DNA of 64,000 nucleotides from an uncultured Blautia sp. (lineage in GTDB: Bacteria > Bacillota > Clostridia > Lachnospirales > Lachnospiraceae). The stretch's first letter is position 1; the number at the start of each line of letters is the position of its first letter. Of this stretch, positions 26,772 through 35,889 are shown one piece after another. The notes under the pieces were generated by a model. That model did no database searches. It was not told the origin of the DNA and saw only the letters and a program-made list of their open reading frames with translations. The position numbers were made by a program, and so were the translations under genes. The DNA is taken from positions 1-64,000 of the forward strand of contig CAKRYE010000001.1 of assembly GCA_934426285.1 (NCBI GenBank). The letters are read 5' to 3'.

Positions 26772-28206
26772 ATTTTTTCTCCCCTCTGCTGTCCGGATCC
26801 TTCATCAGTTCCGGAACCTCTGCTGTATCTGAGATTTTCTCTGCTCCGGATGTCTTCAGGGCATTGATCTGTCTGTCATCTACACCCTCGGAAACCTCTT
26901 TCTGGAAAAAGATTTTCACTGTCATGAAAATCAGCTTAATATCCAGCAGAAAAGAATAATTCTCAATATAAAACAGATCCAGCTTCAGTTTATCATATGG
27001 CGTCGTATTATATTTACCGTAAACCTGGGCATATCCGGTAAGTCCGGCCTTCACCTTCAGGCGGTAATAAAACTCCGGAAGCTCTTTCTCATACTCCTCC
27101 ATAATGGTCTTACGCTCAGGACGGGGACCAACCAGGGACATATCACCCTTAAATACATTGAAAAGCTGTGGCAGTTCATCCAGGTGAAGATTTCGCAGTA
27201 CATTTCCCACTGGTGTAATACGGGAATCATGCTTGGATGCCAGCCGGGCACCGTTTTTCTCTGAGTCTACGCACATGCTGCGGAATTTACAGATCTTGAA
27301 CTCCCTTCCATGCAGGGTGAGGCGATCCTGAAAATAAAATACAGGTCCTCTGTCGTATGCTTTTACTGCTATGGCAATGATAAGCATGATCGGAGAGGTG
27401 AGAATGATCCCCACACCGGAAACCAAAATATCCAGCAGTCTCTTTGCAGCTCTCTGGTCTATGGAAAGCCCCATATTTCTGGACATAAGAAGAGGGGTAT
27501 CAAACAAATGGATCCTGTCACTGCCCATTAATATAATATCTGAAATCTTGGGGCTGATGTAGCATCGGATGGAATGGGAAAAACAATATTTCAGATAACG
27601 GTTTCTCACTGCTGATGGAAGATCCCAGATGATCACCCCATCATAATCCGCCATCATCCGGTGAATCTCTTCCTCACCCACACTGGCATGTACCTTTCCG
27701 CTGATATCATATTTGTCTCTTCTTGAATTCATTTTGTGGATCAGGTCATCCCCCGGATCCCTGTCTCCATAGATAACCAGCAGCCTCCTGGCTCGGTACA
27801 GCCTGGAATAAATATAACGGGAGCCCCAGATCCATACAATACAAACTATCAACTGGATTCCTGTCATCTCTATCATTGGCCATGCTTCCAGGAACCATCT
27901 GTTGATCAAAGTAATCTGCAGATATTCCACCACATTGGTACACAGAAGTGCCAGAGTCAGGGAATAAAATACATCGATCCGCTTCAGATATCCAACCTTC
28001 AGTCCTCCATATAGCTTGGAAAACATTCCGAACAGCAAGCCATAAATGGCGATCAGTACCCAGTTACCCTTACGCCAGAAGGGCTTGTTGATCTGTCCTC
28101 TGTAAATGTTGTACCAGACATAGGCAAAAATTGCCATCTGAGCCAGCACGATCAGACTGGCCAGCAAAAATATAATAAAACGTTTATAATCTTCTCTCTT
28201 ACTCAC
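26764..28206 (-). CDS. Undecaprenyl-phosphate sugar-phosphate transferase (priming enzyme)
   Basis: 480 residues with a GTG start and AGAGG upstream. The N-terminal half has about four membrane helices and a Rossmann-like CoA-binding domain. After a further helix (about 265-285) comes the bacterial sugar transferase domain (KICKFRSMCVDSEKNG, HLDELPQLFNVFKGDMSLVGPRPE split here, VKAGLTGYAQVYGKYNT). These proteins move a sugar-1-phosphate from UDP-sugar onto undecaprenyl phosphate to start exopolysaccharide or capsule units. It opens the minus-strand cluster. No Wzx flippase, Wzy polymerase or ABC exporter is visible nearby, so export may be encoded elsewhere. Confidence 0.93.
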   Translation of the reverse strand: MSKREDYKRFIIFLLASLIVLAQMAIFAYVWYNIYRGQINKPFWRKGNWVLIAIYGLLFGMFSKLYGGLKVGYLKRIDVFYSLTLALLCTNVVEYLQITLINRWFLEAWPMIEMTGIQLIVCIVWIWGSRYIYSRLYRARRLLVIYGDRDPGDDLIHKMNSRRDKYDISGKVHASVGEEEIHRMMADYDGVIIWDLPSAVRNRYLKYCFSHSIRCYISPKISDIILMGSDRIHLFDTPLLMSRNMGLSIDQRAAKRLLDILVSGVGIILTSPIMLIIAIAVKAYDRGPVFYFQDRLTLHGREFKICKFRSMCVDSEKNGARLASKHDSRITPVGNVLRNLHLDELPQLFNVFKGDMSLVGPRPERKTIMEEYEKELPEFYYRLKVKAGLTGYAQVYGKYNTTPYDKLKLDLFYIENYSFLLDIKLIFMTVKIFFQKEVSEGVDDRQINALKTSGAEKISDTAEVPELMKDPDSRGEKKYE

Positions 28207-28270
28207 AAAATACCTCTACTCATTTTTTGTACGGATTTTATAACAGTTCAGGTACCGGACCATATATTTC

Positions 28271-28297
28271 GTTACTGTTCACTTCGTTCACAGTAAC
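28271..28297. repeat. Short dispersed palindromic repeat, intact copy
   Basis: GTTACTGTTCAC...GTTCACAGTAAC, a 27-bp element with 8-bp terminal arms that match perfectly. It differs from the copy at 8966-8992 at one central base. It lies in the 356-bp divergent gap between the priming transferase and glgC. Confidence 0.7.
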
Positions 28298-28501
28298 TAT
28301 ATTTCAATGATTATGGCCGGCACTTTGCCCTACATTATAGCCCAAGATATATATTACGTCCACCTGTTTTTATTAATTTTGTGCATACTTACAAATACTG
28401 ATTTTTTTACACTTCTCCGATTCTTTGTATATAGTGCATAATTTTTCTTCGAATTTTCACTTTTTCTACCGAAAATTTTACATATTTTTTTCATAAACCA
28501 C

Positions 28502-28530
28502 TGGTAATGTGAATTAAAAAATTGTATAAT
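28502..28530 (+). promoter_or_regulatory. Probable promoter of glgC-glgD
   Basis: A perfect TATAAT (28525-28530) 32 nt before the glgC ATG, with a weak -35 (TGGTAA, 28502-28507) at 17 nt. The poor -35 suggests help from an activator. The rest of the divergent gap is AT-rich without genes. Confidence 0.45.
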
Positions 28531-28562
28531 GTGTTTAGTAAAAGAAAGCGAGGGTTACTATT

Positions 28563-29702
28563 ATGAAACAAAATAGTATGTTGGCTATGATTCTGGCCGG
28601 CGGACGTGGCAGCCGTCTCCATGATTTAACCAATAAAGTAGCAAAGCCAGCTGTAGCTTACGGCGGTAAATATCGTATCGTAGACTTTCCATTAAGTAAC
28701 TGTGCCAACAGTGGTATTGATGTAGTAGGTGTACTTACACAGTATGAATCCATTCAGCTGAACAGCTACGTTGCAGCCGGCGGACGCTGGGGTCTTGATG
28801 CCAAAGACAGTGGTGTCTATGTTCTTCCTCCCCGTGAGAAGGCTGACGAAAATCTGAATGTATATCGCGGAACCGCAGATGCGATTTCCCAGAATATCGA
28901 TTTCATCGATAAATTTGAGCCTGAATATGTTCTGGTTCTTTCCGGAGACCATATTTATAAAATGAACTATGACAAAATGCTGGCAGCTCATAAGGAAGCC
29001 AAAGCTGACGCGACAATCGCAGTTATTGAGGTTCCTATGAAGGAGGCCAGCCGTTTTGGTATCATGAACACAGATGAATCCGGACGTATTGTAGAATTCG
29101 AGGAAAAACCGGAGCATCCAAAGAGTAATCTTGCATCTATGGGTATCTATATTTTTACATGGAAGCTTCTTCGCAAAATGCTCATGGCAGATATCAAGAA
29201 TCCTGATTCCAACCATGACTTTGGTAAAGATATCATCCCTACTATGCTTAACGATGGAAAGACACTTTATGCATATAAATTCAAAGGTTACTGGAAAGAT
29301 GTAGGAACCATCGATTCTCTCTGGGAAGCTAATATGGATCTGTTAAGTTCCAAGAATGAACTTGACCTGGGTGATCCATCCTGGAAAATTTATACTGAGG
29401 ATGTTACTGCTCTTCCACAGTACATCAGTACAGAAGCAGATGTAAAGGATGCCTATATCACACAGGGCTGTGTGGTCCAGGGCGAGGTAAAACATTCTGT
29501 TCTCTTTACAGGTGTTAAGGTCGGTGCCGGTGCAAAGGTTATCGACAGCGTACTGATGCCAGGTGCTGTGGTGGAAGAAGGTGCTGTAGTTCAGCGTGCA
29601 CTGGTAGCCGGTGGTATCCGTATCGGCAAGGGAGCTGTTGTGGGTGATCCAGACAGCGAAAACATTGAGCTTATTGCAAAACGTGTAAAGGGGGCAGAAT
29701 AA
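28563..29702 (+). CDS. glgC: Glucose-1-phosphate adenylyltransferase, catalytic subunit
   Basis: 379 residues. It makes ADP-glucose from ATP and glucose-1-phosphate for glycogen synthesis. It shows the nucleotide-binding loop [19 protein letters not shown] (about 11-29) and the catalytic region [12 protein letters not shown]. The substrate-site segment is [10 protein letters not shown] and the C-terminal part is a left-handed beta-helix (about 290-375). Firmicutes use a GlgC-GlgD heterotetramer, and glgD follows after 1 nt. GAGGG precedes the ATG. Confidence 0.97.
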   Translation: MKQNSMLAMILAGGRGSRLHDLTNKVAKPAVAYGGKYRIVDFPLSNCANSGIDVVGVLTQYESIQLNSYVAAGGRWGLDAKDSGVYVLPPREKADENLNVYRGTADAISQNIDFIDKFEPEYVLVLSGDHIYKMNYDKMLAAHKEAKADATIAVIEVPMKEASRFGIMNTDESGRIVEFEEKPEHPKSNLASMGIYIFTWKLLRKMLMADIKNPDSNHDFGKDIIPTMLNDGKTLYAYKFKGYWKDVGTIDSLWEANMDLLSSKNELDLGDPSWKIYTEDVTALPQYISTEADVKDAYITQGCVVQGEVKHSVLFTGVKVGAGAKVIDSVLMPGAVVEEGAVVQRALVAGGIRIGKGAVVGDPDSENIELIAKRVKGAE

Positions 29703-29703
29703 T

Positions 29704-30819
29704 ATGTATAAGGCATTTGGAATCGTAAGCTCTTCCGGGAGAAATATTTATGTAGATGGAATGCAGGATTTCCGCCCCATCGGCGCATTTTCCTTCCTTG
29801 GCAGATACAGAGTCATTGACTTCCCTATCTCCAATATGACTAACAGCAGCATTGACCGCATCCAGGTTTATATTAACAATAAACCACGTTCCATCGTAGA
29901 GCATGTTGGAACAGGCCGTCATTATAACATTAACTCAAAGAGTGGCAGACTTCAGCTTCTGTTCTCTGAGCACAATAACAACAACGATATTTATAATACC
30001 GATATTTCCTGCTATATGGATAATATGGAATCGCTGAGCAGAATGAACCATCCATATGTTGTTGTTGCTCCCAGCTATATGGTTTATTCTATTGATTTTG
30101 ACCAGTTTATCCGTACACATATTGAATCCGGTGCAGATGTTACCATGCTTTATCACGCAGTTGATAATGCAAAGGAAGCATATCTCACCTGTAATATTCT
30201 GGAGCTGAACCGTCAGAAAGGTGTTGAATCCATCGGCGCCAACCATGGTAACAAGAAAAACCAGAATATTTATATGGATACCTGCGTTATGAAAACAGAG
30301 CTTTTCATCAACCTGGTTAAGGAAGCCAAGAAGCTTTCTTCCATGTATACTCTGGCAGATATCCTGAAAGCCAATTGCGGTACTCTGGATATCCGCGGCG
30401 TTGCACATAAGGGCTTCTTCGCAAGTATCACAGATTTCCCAAGCTACTATGATGCAAACATGAATCTTCTGGATTACAAAGCAGCTCAGGAGCTTTTCCA
30501 TGATAACTGGCCAATTTATACACGTACCAATGACTCCTGCCCGACTCAGTATTTCGATACAGCAGAAGTAAAGAATTCAGTAATCTCCAACGGATGCCAG
30601 ATTGAAGGTACTGTTGAAAATTCAGTAATCGGACGTGGCTGCGTGATCAAAAAAGGCGCTGTTGTCAGAAATAGTGTTATTCTCGCTGAAGTTACAGTTG
30701 GTGAGGGTGTTCACGTAGAAAATGAAGTAGTTGATAAATGGGCTCGACTCGTTCATGAAAAAGAAATCGTTTCCCCGGCTGACCAGCCTGGTTATATCCG
30801 CAGAGGGGACACCCTCTAA
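29704..30819 (+). CDS. glgD: Glucose-1-phosphate adenylyltransferase subunit GlgD
   Basis: 371 residues, homologous to glgC but with a degraded catalytic loop (SSSGRNIYVDGMQDFRPIG instead of AGGRGSRL...KPA). It also lacks the SGDHIY motif, which reads APSYMVYSID. GlgD is known as a non-catalytic or weakly active regulatory partner that raises GlgC activity. It keeps the C-terminal beta-helix (NSVIGRGCVIKKGAVVRNSV split here). It is translated almost continuously with glgC. glgA and the branching enzyme are not adjacent. Confidence 0.95.
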   Translation: MYKAFGIVSSSGRNIYVDGMQDFRPIGAFSFLGRYRVIDFPISNMTNSSIDRIQVYINNKPRSIVEHVGTGRHYNINSKSGRLQLLFSEHNNNNDIYNTDISCYMDNMESLSRMNHPYVVVAPSYMVYSIDFDQFIRTHIESGADVTMLYHAVDNAKEAYLTCNILELNRQKGVESIGANHGNKKNQNIYMDTCVMKTELFINLVKEAKKLSSMYTLADILKANCGTLDIRGVAHKGFFASITDFPSYYDANMNLLDYKAAQELFHDNWPIYTRTNDSCPTQYFDTAEVKNSVISNGCQIEGTVENSVIGRGCVIKKGAVVRNSVILAEVTVGEGVHVENEVVDKWARLVHEKEIVSPADQPGYIRRGDTL

Positions 30820-30852
30820 AAGGAACTTCACGGAATTTTCACAATTTGGGGG

Positions 30853-30880
30853 TTGATTTTAGGAAGTTGGGTGTTATAAT
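30853..30880 (+). promoter_or_regulatory. Promoter of the L25 gene
   Basis: TTGATT (30853-30858), a 16-nt spacer and TATAAT (30875-30880). The resulting leader of about 135 nt before the start codon contains a small hairpin (GAGCA...TGCTC near 30949-30967), possibly regulatory. Confidence 0.65.
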
Positions 30881-31022
30881 ACAGGTGTAACAAAGATAAG
30901 AGACAAGCAAACAACTGAATACTTAAAAATACTTAACACCACCTGGAGCATGTAGGAAGTGCTCATGAATGAAAGATAGTGTCAAGCGTGTCACCTCAGC
31001 TGTAAAATGGAGGAAAAGTCAA

Positions 31023-31619
31023 ATGAATACTTTAAAAGCTGAAAAAAGAACAATGGACACAAAGGCCAAGAGATTAAGAAGAGAAGGATACGTTACAGGT
31101 AATGTATTTGGCAGGGAGATTAAGGGTTCTGTTCCTGTTAAGATTGAAAGATCTAACGTAGAAAAGCTTCTCAAGACTAGCAATAAGGGCAGTCAGATCA
31201 TGCTGGATGTGGATGGTCAGTCTTATGATGTACTGATCAAGGAGATTCAGTTCAATCCGTTAAAGGGACAGGTGGATGAAATAGATTTCCAGGCACTGGT
31301 AAGCAACGAGAAAGTTCATTCCGTAGCTGAGATCGTACTTGTAAACCATGATAAACTGATTGCTGGTGTATTACAGCAGCATCTGGAAGAGATTTCTTTC
31401 AAGGCTCTGCCATCTGCACTGGTTGACAAGGTTATGGTTGATGTTGGTGATATGAAGATCGGTGATGTGATCAAAGTCAGAGATCTTGCCATCGCTCAGG
31501 ACAAGGATGTAGACCTGAAGACAGATCTTGATGCCGCAGTCGTATCCGTATCCGCAGTTCACGTAGATCCGGCTCTGGAAGCTGAAGAGGAAGCTGCTGC
31601 TGAAGAAGAAGCTAAGTAA
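31023..31619 (+). CDS. rplY: 50S ribosomal protein L25 (general stress protein CTC type)
   Basis: 198 residues from the ATG at 31023, which has GGAGG 8 nt upstream; a longer frame from 30969 has no such site. The first ~95 residues are the L25 5S-rRNA-binding domain (REGYVTGNVFGREIKG; VLIKEIQFNPLKGQVDEIDF split here). The rest is the TL5/CTC C-terminal beta domain. It ends in an acidic Ala/Glu tail. It binds 5S rRNA and is linked to stress survival in Bacillus. Monocistronic, with its own promoter and terminator. Confidence 0.92.
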   Translation: MNTLKAEKRTMDTKAKRLRREGYVTGNVFGREIKGSVPVKIERSNVEKLLKTSNKGSQIMLDVDGQSYDVLIKEIQFNPLKGQVDEIDFQALVSNEKVHSVAEIVLVNHDKLIAGVLQQHLEEISFKALPSALVDKVMVDVGDMKIGDVIKVRDLAIAQDKDVDLKTDLDAAVVSVSAVHVDPALEAEEEAAAEEEAK

Positions 31620-31640
31620 ATTACAAAATGATGTATTTTT

Positions 31641-31680
31641 AAAGGGGTTCACACATTTTCATGTGGAGCCCCTTTATTGT
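31641..31680 (+). terminator. Terminator of L25 gene, probably bidirectional
   Basis: AAAGGGGTTCACAC pairs with GTGGAGCCCCTTT and is followed by TATTGTTAT on the plus strand. The converging MATE gene ends 60 bp away and would read into the same hairpin. Confidence 0.75.
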
Positions 31681-31737
31681 TATCTATCTGGCAAATAATC
31701 ACAATCTGTCAGGTAATCACAACTATTATACTTCTGC

Positions 31738-33108
31738 TTACTTCATCTTCATCAGCTCTCTTCTGGCAAAAATAATCGCCAGCGCAAATGCTGCTGCATC
31801 TGCGATCGGTCCTGCATACATAACACCGTCAATTCCCATAAACAGAGGGAAGAGCACGATCAATGGCAGGAGGAAGAGTACCTGTCTGGTAAGAGACATA
31901 ACAACACCCAGCTTTGCTTTTCCTATAGAAGTAAAAAATCCGGATGACATTGGCTGGATTCCGTTTGCGAAGGTCATAAACATATAAATCTTCAGATAGC
32001 GTTCTGCAAACTGAAAATACAGATCACTTCCTGTGCCGAAGATTCCCACGATCTGATGAGGAAACAGCTGGAAACACAGGAAAAAGCCGGTGGCAATAAT
32101 CGTACAGGCAGTTACAGAATATCTATAGGTCTGACGCACCCTGGAATATTTTTCTGCCCCGTAGTTAAATCCCCAGATTGGCTGACAGCCCTGGGAAATT
32201 CCGATACAGATGGCCATAAACACCTGATTTACCTTGGAGATAACTCCCACGCAGGCAATGGGAATATCGCTTCCATATATAGAAGCTGCACCATAATACC
32301 GCAGAATATTATTCAGAACGATCTGCACCAGAGCCATTGCAATCTGATTGATACAGGATGCCAGTCCCAGTGCTGCAACAGCTTTCAAATATGAAAACTT
32401 CGGCTTCAGCATGGATTTTTCCAGGTACATTTTCCTGAATTTCCAGAAGTACACTACAACCAGAATCCCGGATACAACCTGGCCGATCACTGTAGCCCAG
32501 GCAGCTCCCTTGATTCCCCATCCAAATCCAAAGATAAACAGAGGATCCAGGATCGTATTGATCACTGCACCTGCTGTTACGCAGGCCATAGAATATGTAG
32601 GACTTCTGTCTGCCCTGACAACATGATTTCCTCCCACAGATAAAATATAGAAGGGAAGCCCCAATGCTGTGATCCCTGTATAATCCACAGCATAAGGCAT
32701 AACATCCTTCGTTGCACCGAACAATGTAAGAAGGGGCTTCAGAAACAGCAATACGATCCCACATAAAACTACACCACTGATCACCAGGGAAGAAAGAGCA
32801 GTCCCGGCAATACCGCTGGCCTTTTTCTCCCGTCCTGCCCCCATTTCCAGATTATAATTGGAAGCTCCGCCGATACCCAGAAGCAGTGCCAGGGCTGTAG
32901 CAATGGTCGTCACCGGAAATGCCACATTGGTAGCTGCATTTCCCAGCATTCCAACTCCCTGTCCGATAAAAATCTGATCCACAATATTATACATTGCACT
33001 AACCAGCATACTGATAATTGCCGGAATAGCAAATTTTCTGATCAGGCCGCCTACCGGCGCTGTGCCGAGCGGATTTTCAGCCTGTATATTTTCCTTATCC
33101 TTTTCCAA
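31738..33108 (-). CDS. MATE-family multidrug/toxin extrusion transporter
   Basis: 456 residues with a TTG start and a strong AGGAGG. Twelve membrane segments occur in two homologous halves. The N-terminal motif (LIRKFAIPAIISMLVSAMYN) and QIFIGQGVG near residue 50 are typical of MATE proteins. It is a cation-coupled exporter of drugs or metabolites. The early acidic sequence MEKDKENIQAENPLG is cytoplasmic. Downstream of the ClC gene by 59 nt, possibly co-transcribed. Substrate unknown. Confidence 0.92.
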   Translation of the reverse strand: MEKDKENIQAENPLGTAPVGGLIRKFAIPAIISMLVSAMYNIVDQIFIGQGVGMLGNAATNVAFPVTTIATALALLLGIGGASNYNLEMGAGREKKASGIAGTALSSLVISGVVLCGIVLLFLKPLLTLFGATKDVMPYAVDYTGITALGLPFYILSVGGNHVVRADRSPTYSMACVTAGAVINTILDPLFIFGFGWGIKGAAWATVIGQVVSGILVVVYFWKFRKMYLEKSMLKPKFSYLKAVAALGLASCINQIAMALVQIVLNNILRYYGAASIYGSDIPIACVGVISKVNQVFMAICIGISQGCQPIWGFNYGAEKYSRVRQTYRYSVTACTIIATGFFLCFQLFPHQIVGIFGTGSDLYFQFAERYLKIYMFMTFANGIQPMSSGFFTSIGKAKLGVVMSLTRQVLFLLPLIVLFPLFMGIDGVMYAGPIADAAAFALAIIFARRELMKMK

Positions 33109-33167
33109 GTAAATTCCTCCTAGTCAATTCACACAAATAAAATCAAAACTTTCTCTTCGCTACGTAA

Positions 33168-34454
33168 TCAGAACCTTGTGCGCCGGTTCACATATTTTGC
33201 TTTATATTTTGAGTACACAATGGTCTGGTTCTTATACAGTCCATAGTATCCGGAAGCTGCATAGCTTATGGACACCGCGATCAGGTAAAAAGATACTCCA
33301 CGGAATCCAAACATTTCAAAAGCGATCAATATAGAAGTGATCGGACAGTTTGTCACCCCGCAGAATACTGCCGCCATACCACAGGCTGCGCAGATTGAGG
33401 GAGAAAGTCCCAGCAGATTTCCCATCACACATCCAAAGGTAGCCCCCACGCAGAAAGAAGGAACAATCTCTCCTCCCCGGAATCCTGCACGCATGGTCAA
33501 CGCTGTAAGAATGATTTTCCATAAAAATGCAAATGTATCTGCCTGTCCGGTCTCTACTGCCTTAGCGATCAGCTCTGCACCGGAGCCCATATATTCATCT
33601 GTTCTCAGAAGCAAAGTAACTGCAATCACCAGACACGCTCCCACAACCACACGGACGTAAGGATTTTTCAGCCATTTTGCATACAGACCTGCCACAGCAT
33701 TCAGCACCATGCAGAATATAATACTTACAACCGCGCATCCCACAGCTACTATCACCATTTTCAGTCCTGTCTCCAAAGACAAAGCCGGAATATCCACCAC
33801 ATGAAAGGATTCCGGTGTAACACCCATGCCCGCTGCAAACTGAGAAGCAATCAGAGAAGCGATCATACAGGGCATAAGAGCTGTATAATACATAACACCC
33901 ACACTGACTACCTCCAGTGCAAACACAGCTGCAGCCATAGGTGTACCAAATAATGCAGAGAAAGCCGCACTCATACCACACATAACGATCACATGACGGT
34001 CTTCCTCATCCAGATGGATCCACCGTCCCAGCTGATTGGCAATACTTCCTCCAAGCTGAATCGCAGCTCCCTCTCTTCCTGCGGAACCACCTGCCAGATG
34101 TGTCAACGCTGTAGATATAAAAATCAAAGGTGCTGATAAAAGAGGCACATCATCCTGAGACCGGACTGTGGACAGCACCTGGTTGGTCCCTCCGTCCTCC
34201 TTGCCAATTTTCTCATACAAGAATACAATGATCAGACCCATCACCGGAAGCAGAAGAAAAATCCATTCATTTGCTTTCCTGTAAGCAGTTACCCCTTTCA
34301 AAGCAAAGGAGAATAATGTACTTGCTGCCCCTGTGACACAGCCAACCACTACCGCCAGGAACAACCATTTCACCAGATTCCCCACATCCCGTTTTATCTC
34401 CCGACTATAATATATCAGCTTTTCTTTTATCTTCTGTTCTTTCTCTTCTTCCAT
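33168..34454 (-). CDS. ClC-family anion channel/antiporter
   Basis: About 428 residues from the ATG at 34454; a TTG at 34463 is also possible. Ten or more membrane helices. The gating-glutamate motif is present as GGSAGREGAAIQLGG, and a downstream pore region reads MRAGFRGGEIVPSFCVGA. The first selectivity segment, GSGIP in chloride proteins, reads EDGGTNQVLSTV here. The protein lacks CBS domains. Chloride/proton exchange is the default guess, but the changed filter leaves fluoride or another anion open. It precedes the MATE gene in the same direction. Confidence 0.9.
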   Translation of the reverse strand: MEEEKEQKIKEKLIYYSREIKRDVGNLVKWLFLAVVVGCVTGAASTLFSFALKGVTAYRKANEWIFLLLPVMGLIIVFLYEKIGKEDGGTNQVLSTVRSQDDVPLLSAPLIFISTALTHLAGGSAGREGAAIQLGGSIANQLGRWIHLDEEDRHVIVMCGMSAAFSALFGTPMAAAVFALEVVSVGVMYYTALMPCMIASLIASQFAAGMGVTPESFHVVDIPALSLETGLKMVIVAVGCAVVSIIFCMVLNAVAGLYAKWLKNPYVRVVVGACLVIAVTLLLRTDEYMGSGAELIAKAVETGQADTFAFLWKIILTALTMRAGFRGGEIVPSFCVGATFGCVMGNLLGLSPSICAACGMAAVFCGVTNCPITSILIAFEMFGFRGVSFYLIAVSISYAASGYYGLYKNQTIVYSKYKAKYVNRRTRF

Positions 34455-34564
34455 TTTCCTCAATACCTTTCCGCTTACTGTTTACTTCCTATTTTACTAT
34501 AGTTCAGCAAAAAATCCTATAAATAACTATACCAATCCGCAGAAAAAAACGGCATTTACAGATT

Positions 34565-35239
34565 TTATTCTCTGTAAATACCGTCTGCATTTAAGAATTC
34601 TATGCATTCCTCCATCTGGTCACAGTAACAGATACACTGCTCCTGCATCTGATGAATAAATCGTCGGTTGCTTTCATCATAAACTCCGATCACAGGAAAA
34701 CCAGCTTCACGTGCTGTACAGGCTGCATGAAATGCATCCTCAAATACCAGCGTCTCTTCTGGTTTACAACCAAGAGCCTGTGCTGCCTGCAGATAAATCT
34801 CAGGCTCATCCTTTCCCGCACCGATCTCCGAACAGGTAAGCACTGTCTGAAAATACTCTGCAGCCCCTGTCCTCTCCAGAGCTGCCAGCGCAAGTTCCCT
34901 GTTTCCGGATGTAGCAACTGCCATTGGGATCCCATGATTTCTGAACCAATCCAAAACCTTCCTTACTCCAGGCTTCAAAGGCGCTTCCAATCTGTAAAAA
35001 TCGTCTACGATTTTCAACACCTCATGAATAATCTCAGGCTCTGACTTCTCCAGATGATATTCTTTACGCAGATAGGAAGCACCTTGCTCCAGGCTCATGG
35101 CATATATTTTATCACCTAGACCCTTTTCACAGGTAATTCCCAGACTTTCCAGATAAAGCTCTCCAATATTATGCCATACCGGCATGGAGTCCAGAAGTGT
35201 ACCATCTACATCAAAAATCGCGCCCTTACTTTCCATCAT
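34565..35239 (-). CDS. HAD-superfamily phosphatase, beta-phosphoglucomutase-like subgroup
   Basis: 224 residues. HAD motif I is FDVDGTLLDSMP (about 9-20), motif II is VATSGNRE, the lysine lies in the GAGKDEPEIYLQAA region, and motif IV is VFEDAFHAA. The small helical cap between motifs I and II is the type found in sugar-phosphate phosphatases and beta-phosphoglucomutase. The substrate is probably a phosphorylated sugar or similar small molecule. It starts 7 nt after the Hpt gene, so the two form an operon of unclear logic. Confidence 0.88.
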   Translation of the reverse strand: MMESKGAIFDVDGTLLDSMPVWHNIGELYLESLGITCEKGLGDKIYAMSLEQGASYLRKEYHLEKSEPEIIHEVLKIVDDFYRLEAPLKPGVRKVLDWFRNHGIPMAVATSGNRELALAALERTGAAEYFQTVLTCSEIGAGKDEPEIYLQAAQALGCKPEETLVFEDAFHAACTAREAGFPVIGVYDESNRRFIHQMQEQCICYCDQMEECIEFLNADGIYRE

Positions 35240-35246
35240 CTGTAAA

Positions 35247-35597
35247 TCAGTCCCCCAGCATGCGGATTGCTTCTGCAGTCTTATTGTATTGTTCTTCTAC
35301 TTTTGCAAAAAGCTCCTCACAGCCCTCTGTATCTCTGCCTCTAAGCTTCTCTGTAATATCAAAGCTTGGCTCATATAAATTATCAAATCCCAGATTCTGA
35401 CATACTCCCTTCAGAGTATGGGCTGCACGGAAAGCCATTTCTCCGTCCTTCTTTGCCAGACCATCCTTCAGCATCTGAAAACTTCCATCTTCCAGAAACT
35501 TCTTTGCAAACTTCCTGATCAGTGCTTCATTTCTCAATCTTCCCAGCACATCTTCGTAATCTGCCCCCATCTGTTCATAACACTCTTTGATTGTCAT
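35247..35597 (-). CDS. Histidine phosphotransfer (Hpt) domain protein
   Basis: 116 residues, all helical, with the phosphorylatable histidine in AFRAAHTLKGVCQNLGF (H60). Stand-alone Hpt proteins pass phosphate between a hybrid kinase and a response regulator. No kinase or receiver gene is adjacent, so the partners are elsewhere. AAGGAG lies upstream of the ATG. A likely promoter is TTGTGA-N17-TAAAAT in the 290-bp gap. Confidence 0.88.
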   Translation of the reverse strand: MTIKECYEQMGADYEDVLGRLRNEALIRKFAKKFLEDGSFQMLKDGLAKKDGEMAFRAAHTLKGVCQNLGFDNLYEPSFDITEKLRGRDTEGCEELFAKVEEQYNKTAEAIRMLGD

Positions 35598-35771
35598 TTG
35601 ACTTTCTCCTTAATACTTATTAACCCATTCCGAGTTATACATTTGTTATAATGTCCTTTAAACATCTTTGTTATTTTATCAGTTGTCTTATTTTATCACA
35701 CCATATATTCCTTCACAAGTACAGAGCCTCCAAAAATATGCAAAAACATGTTAAAAGCATGTAAAAAGTCA

Positions 35772-35821
35772 ACAAAGAGACATCCGTATATATATATCCT
35801 ATATACAAATGCCTCTTTTCT
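35772..35821 (-). terminator. Probable terminator of the HtrA gene
   Basis: AAAGAGACAT and ATGCCTCTTT form the outer stem, with an AT-rich inner stem (GTATATATA / TATATAC). On the minus strand TTTGTTGACTTTTT follows. It lies 68 nt after the stop codon. Confidence 0.6.
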
Positions 35822-35889
35822 GTTCTTATTCAGAATCATATTTCTGCAGGTCTGCACTCACAGCCTTACCTGTCCTGAATAATTATATT

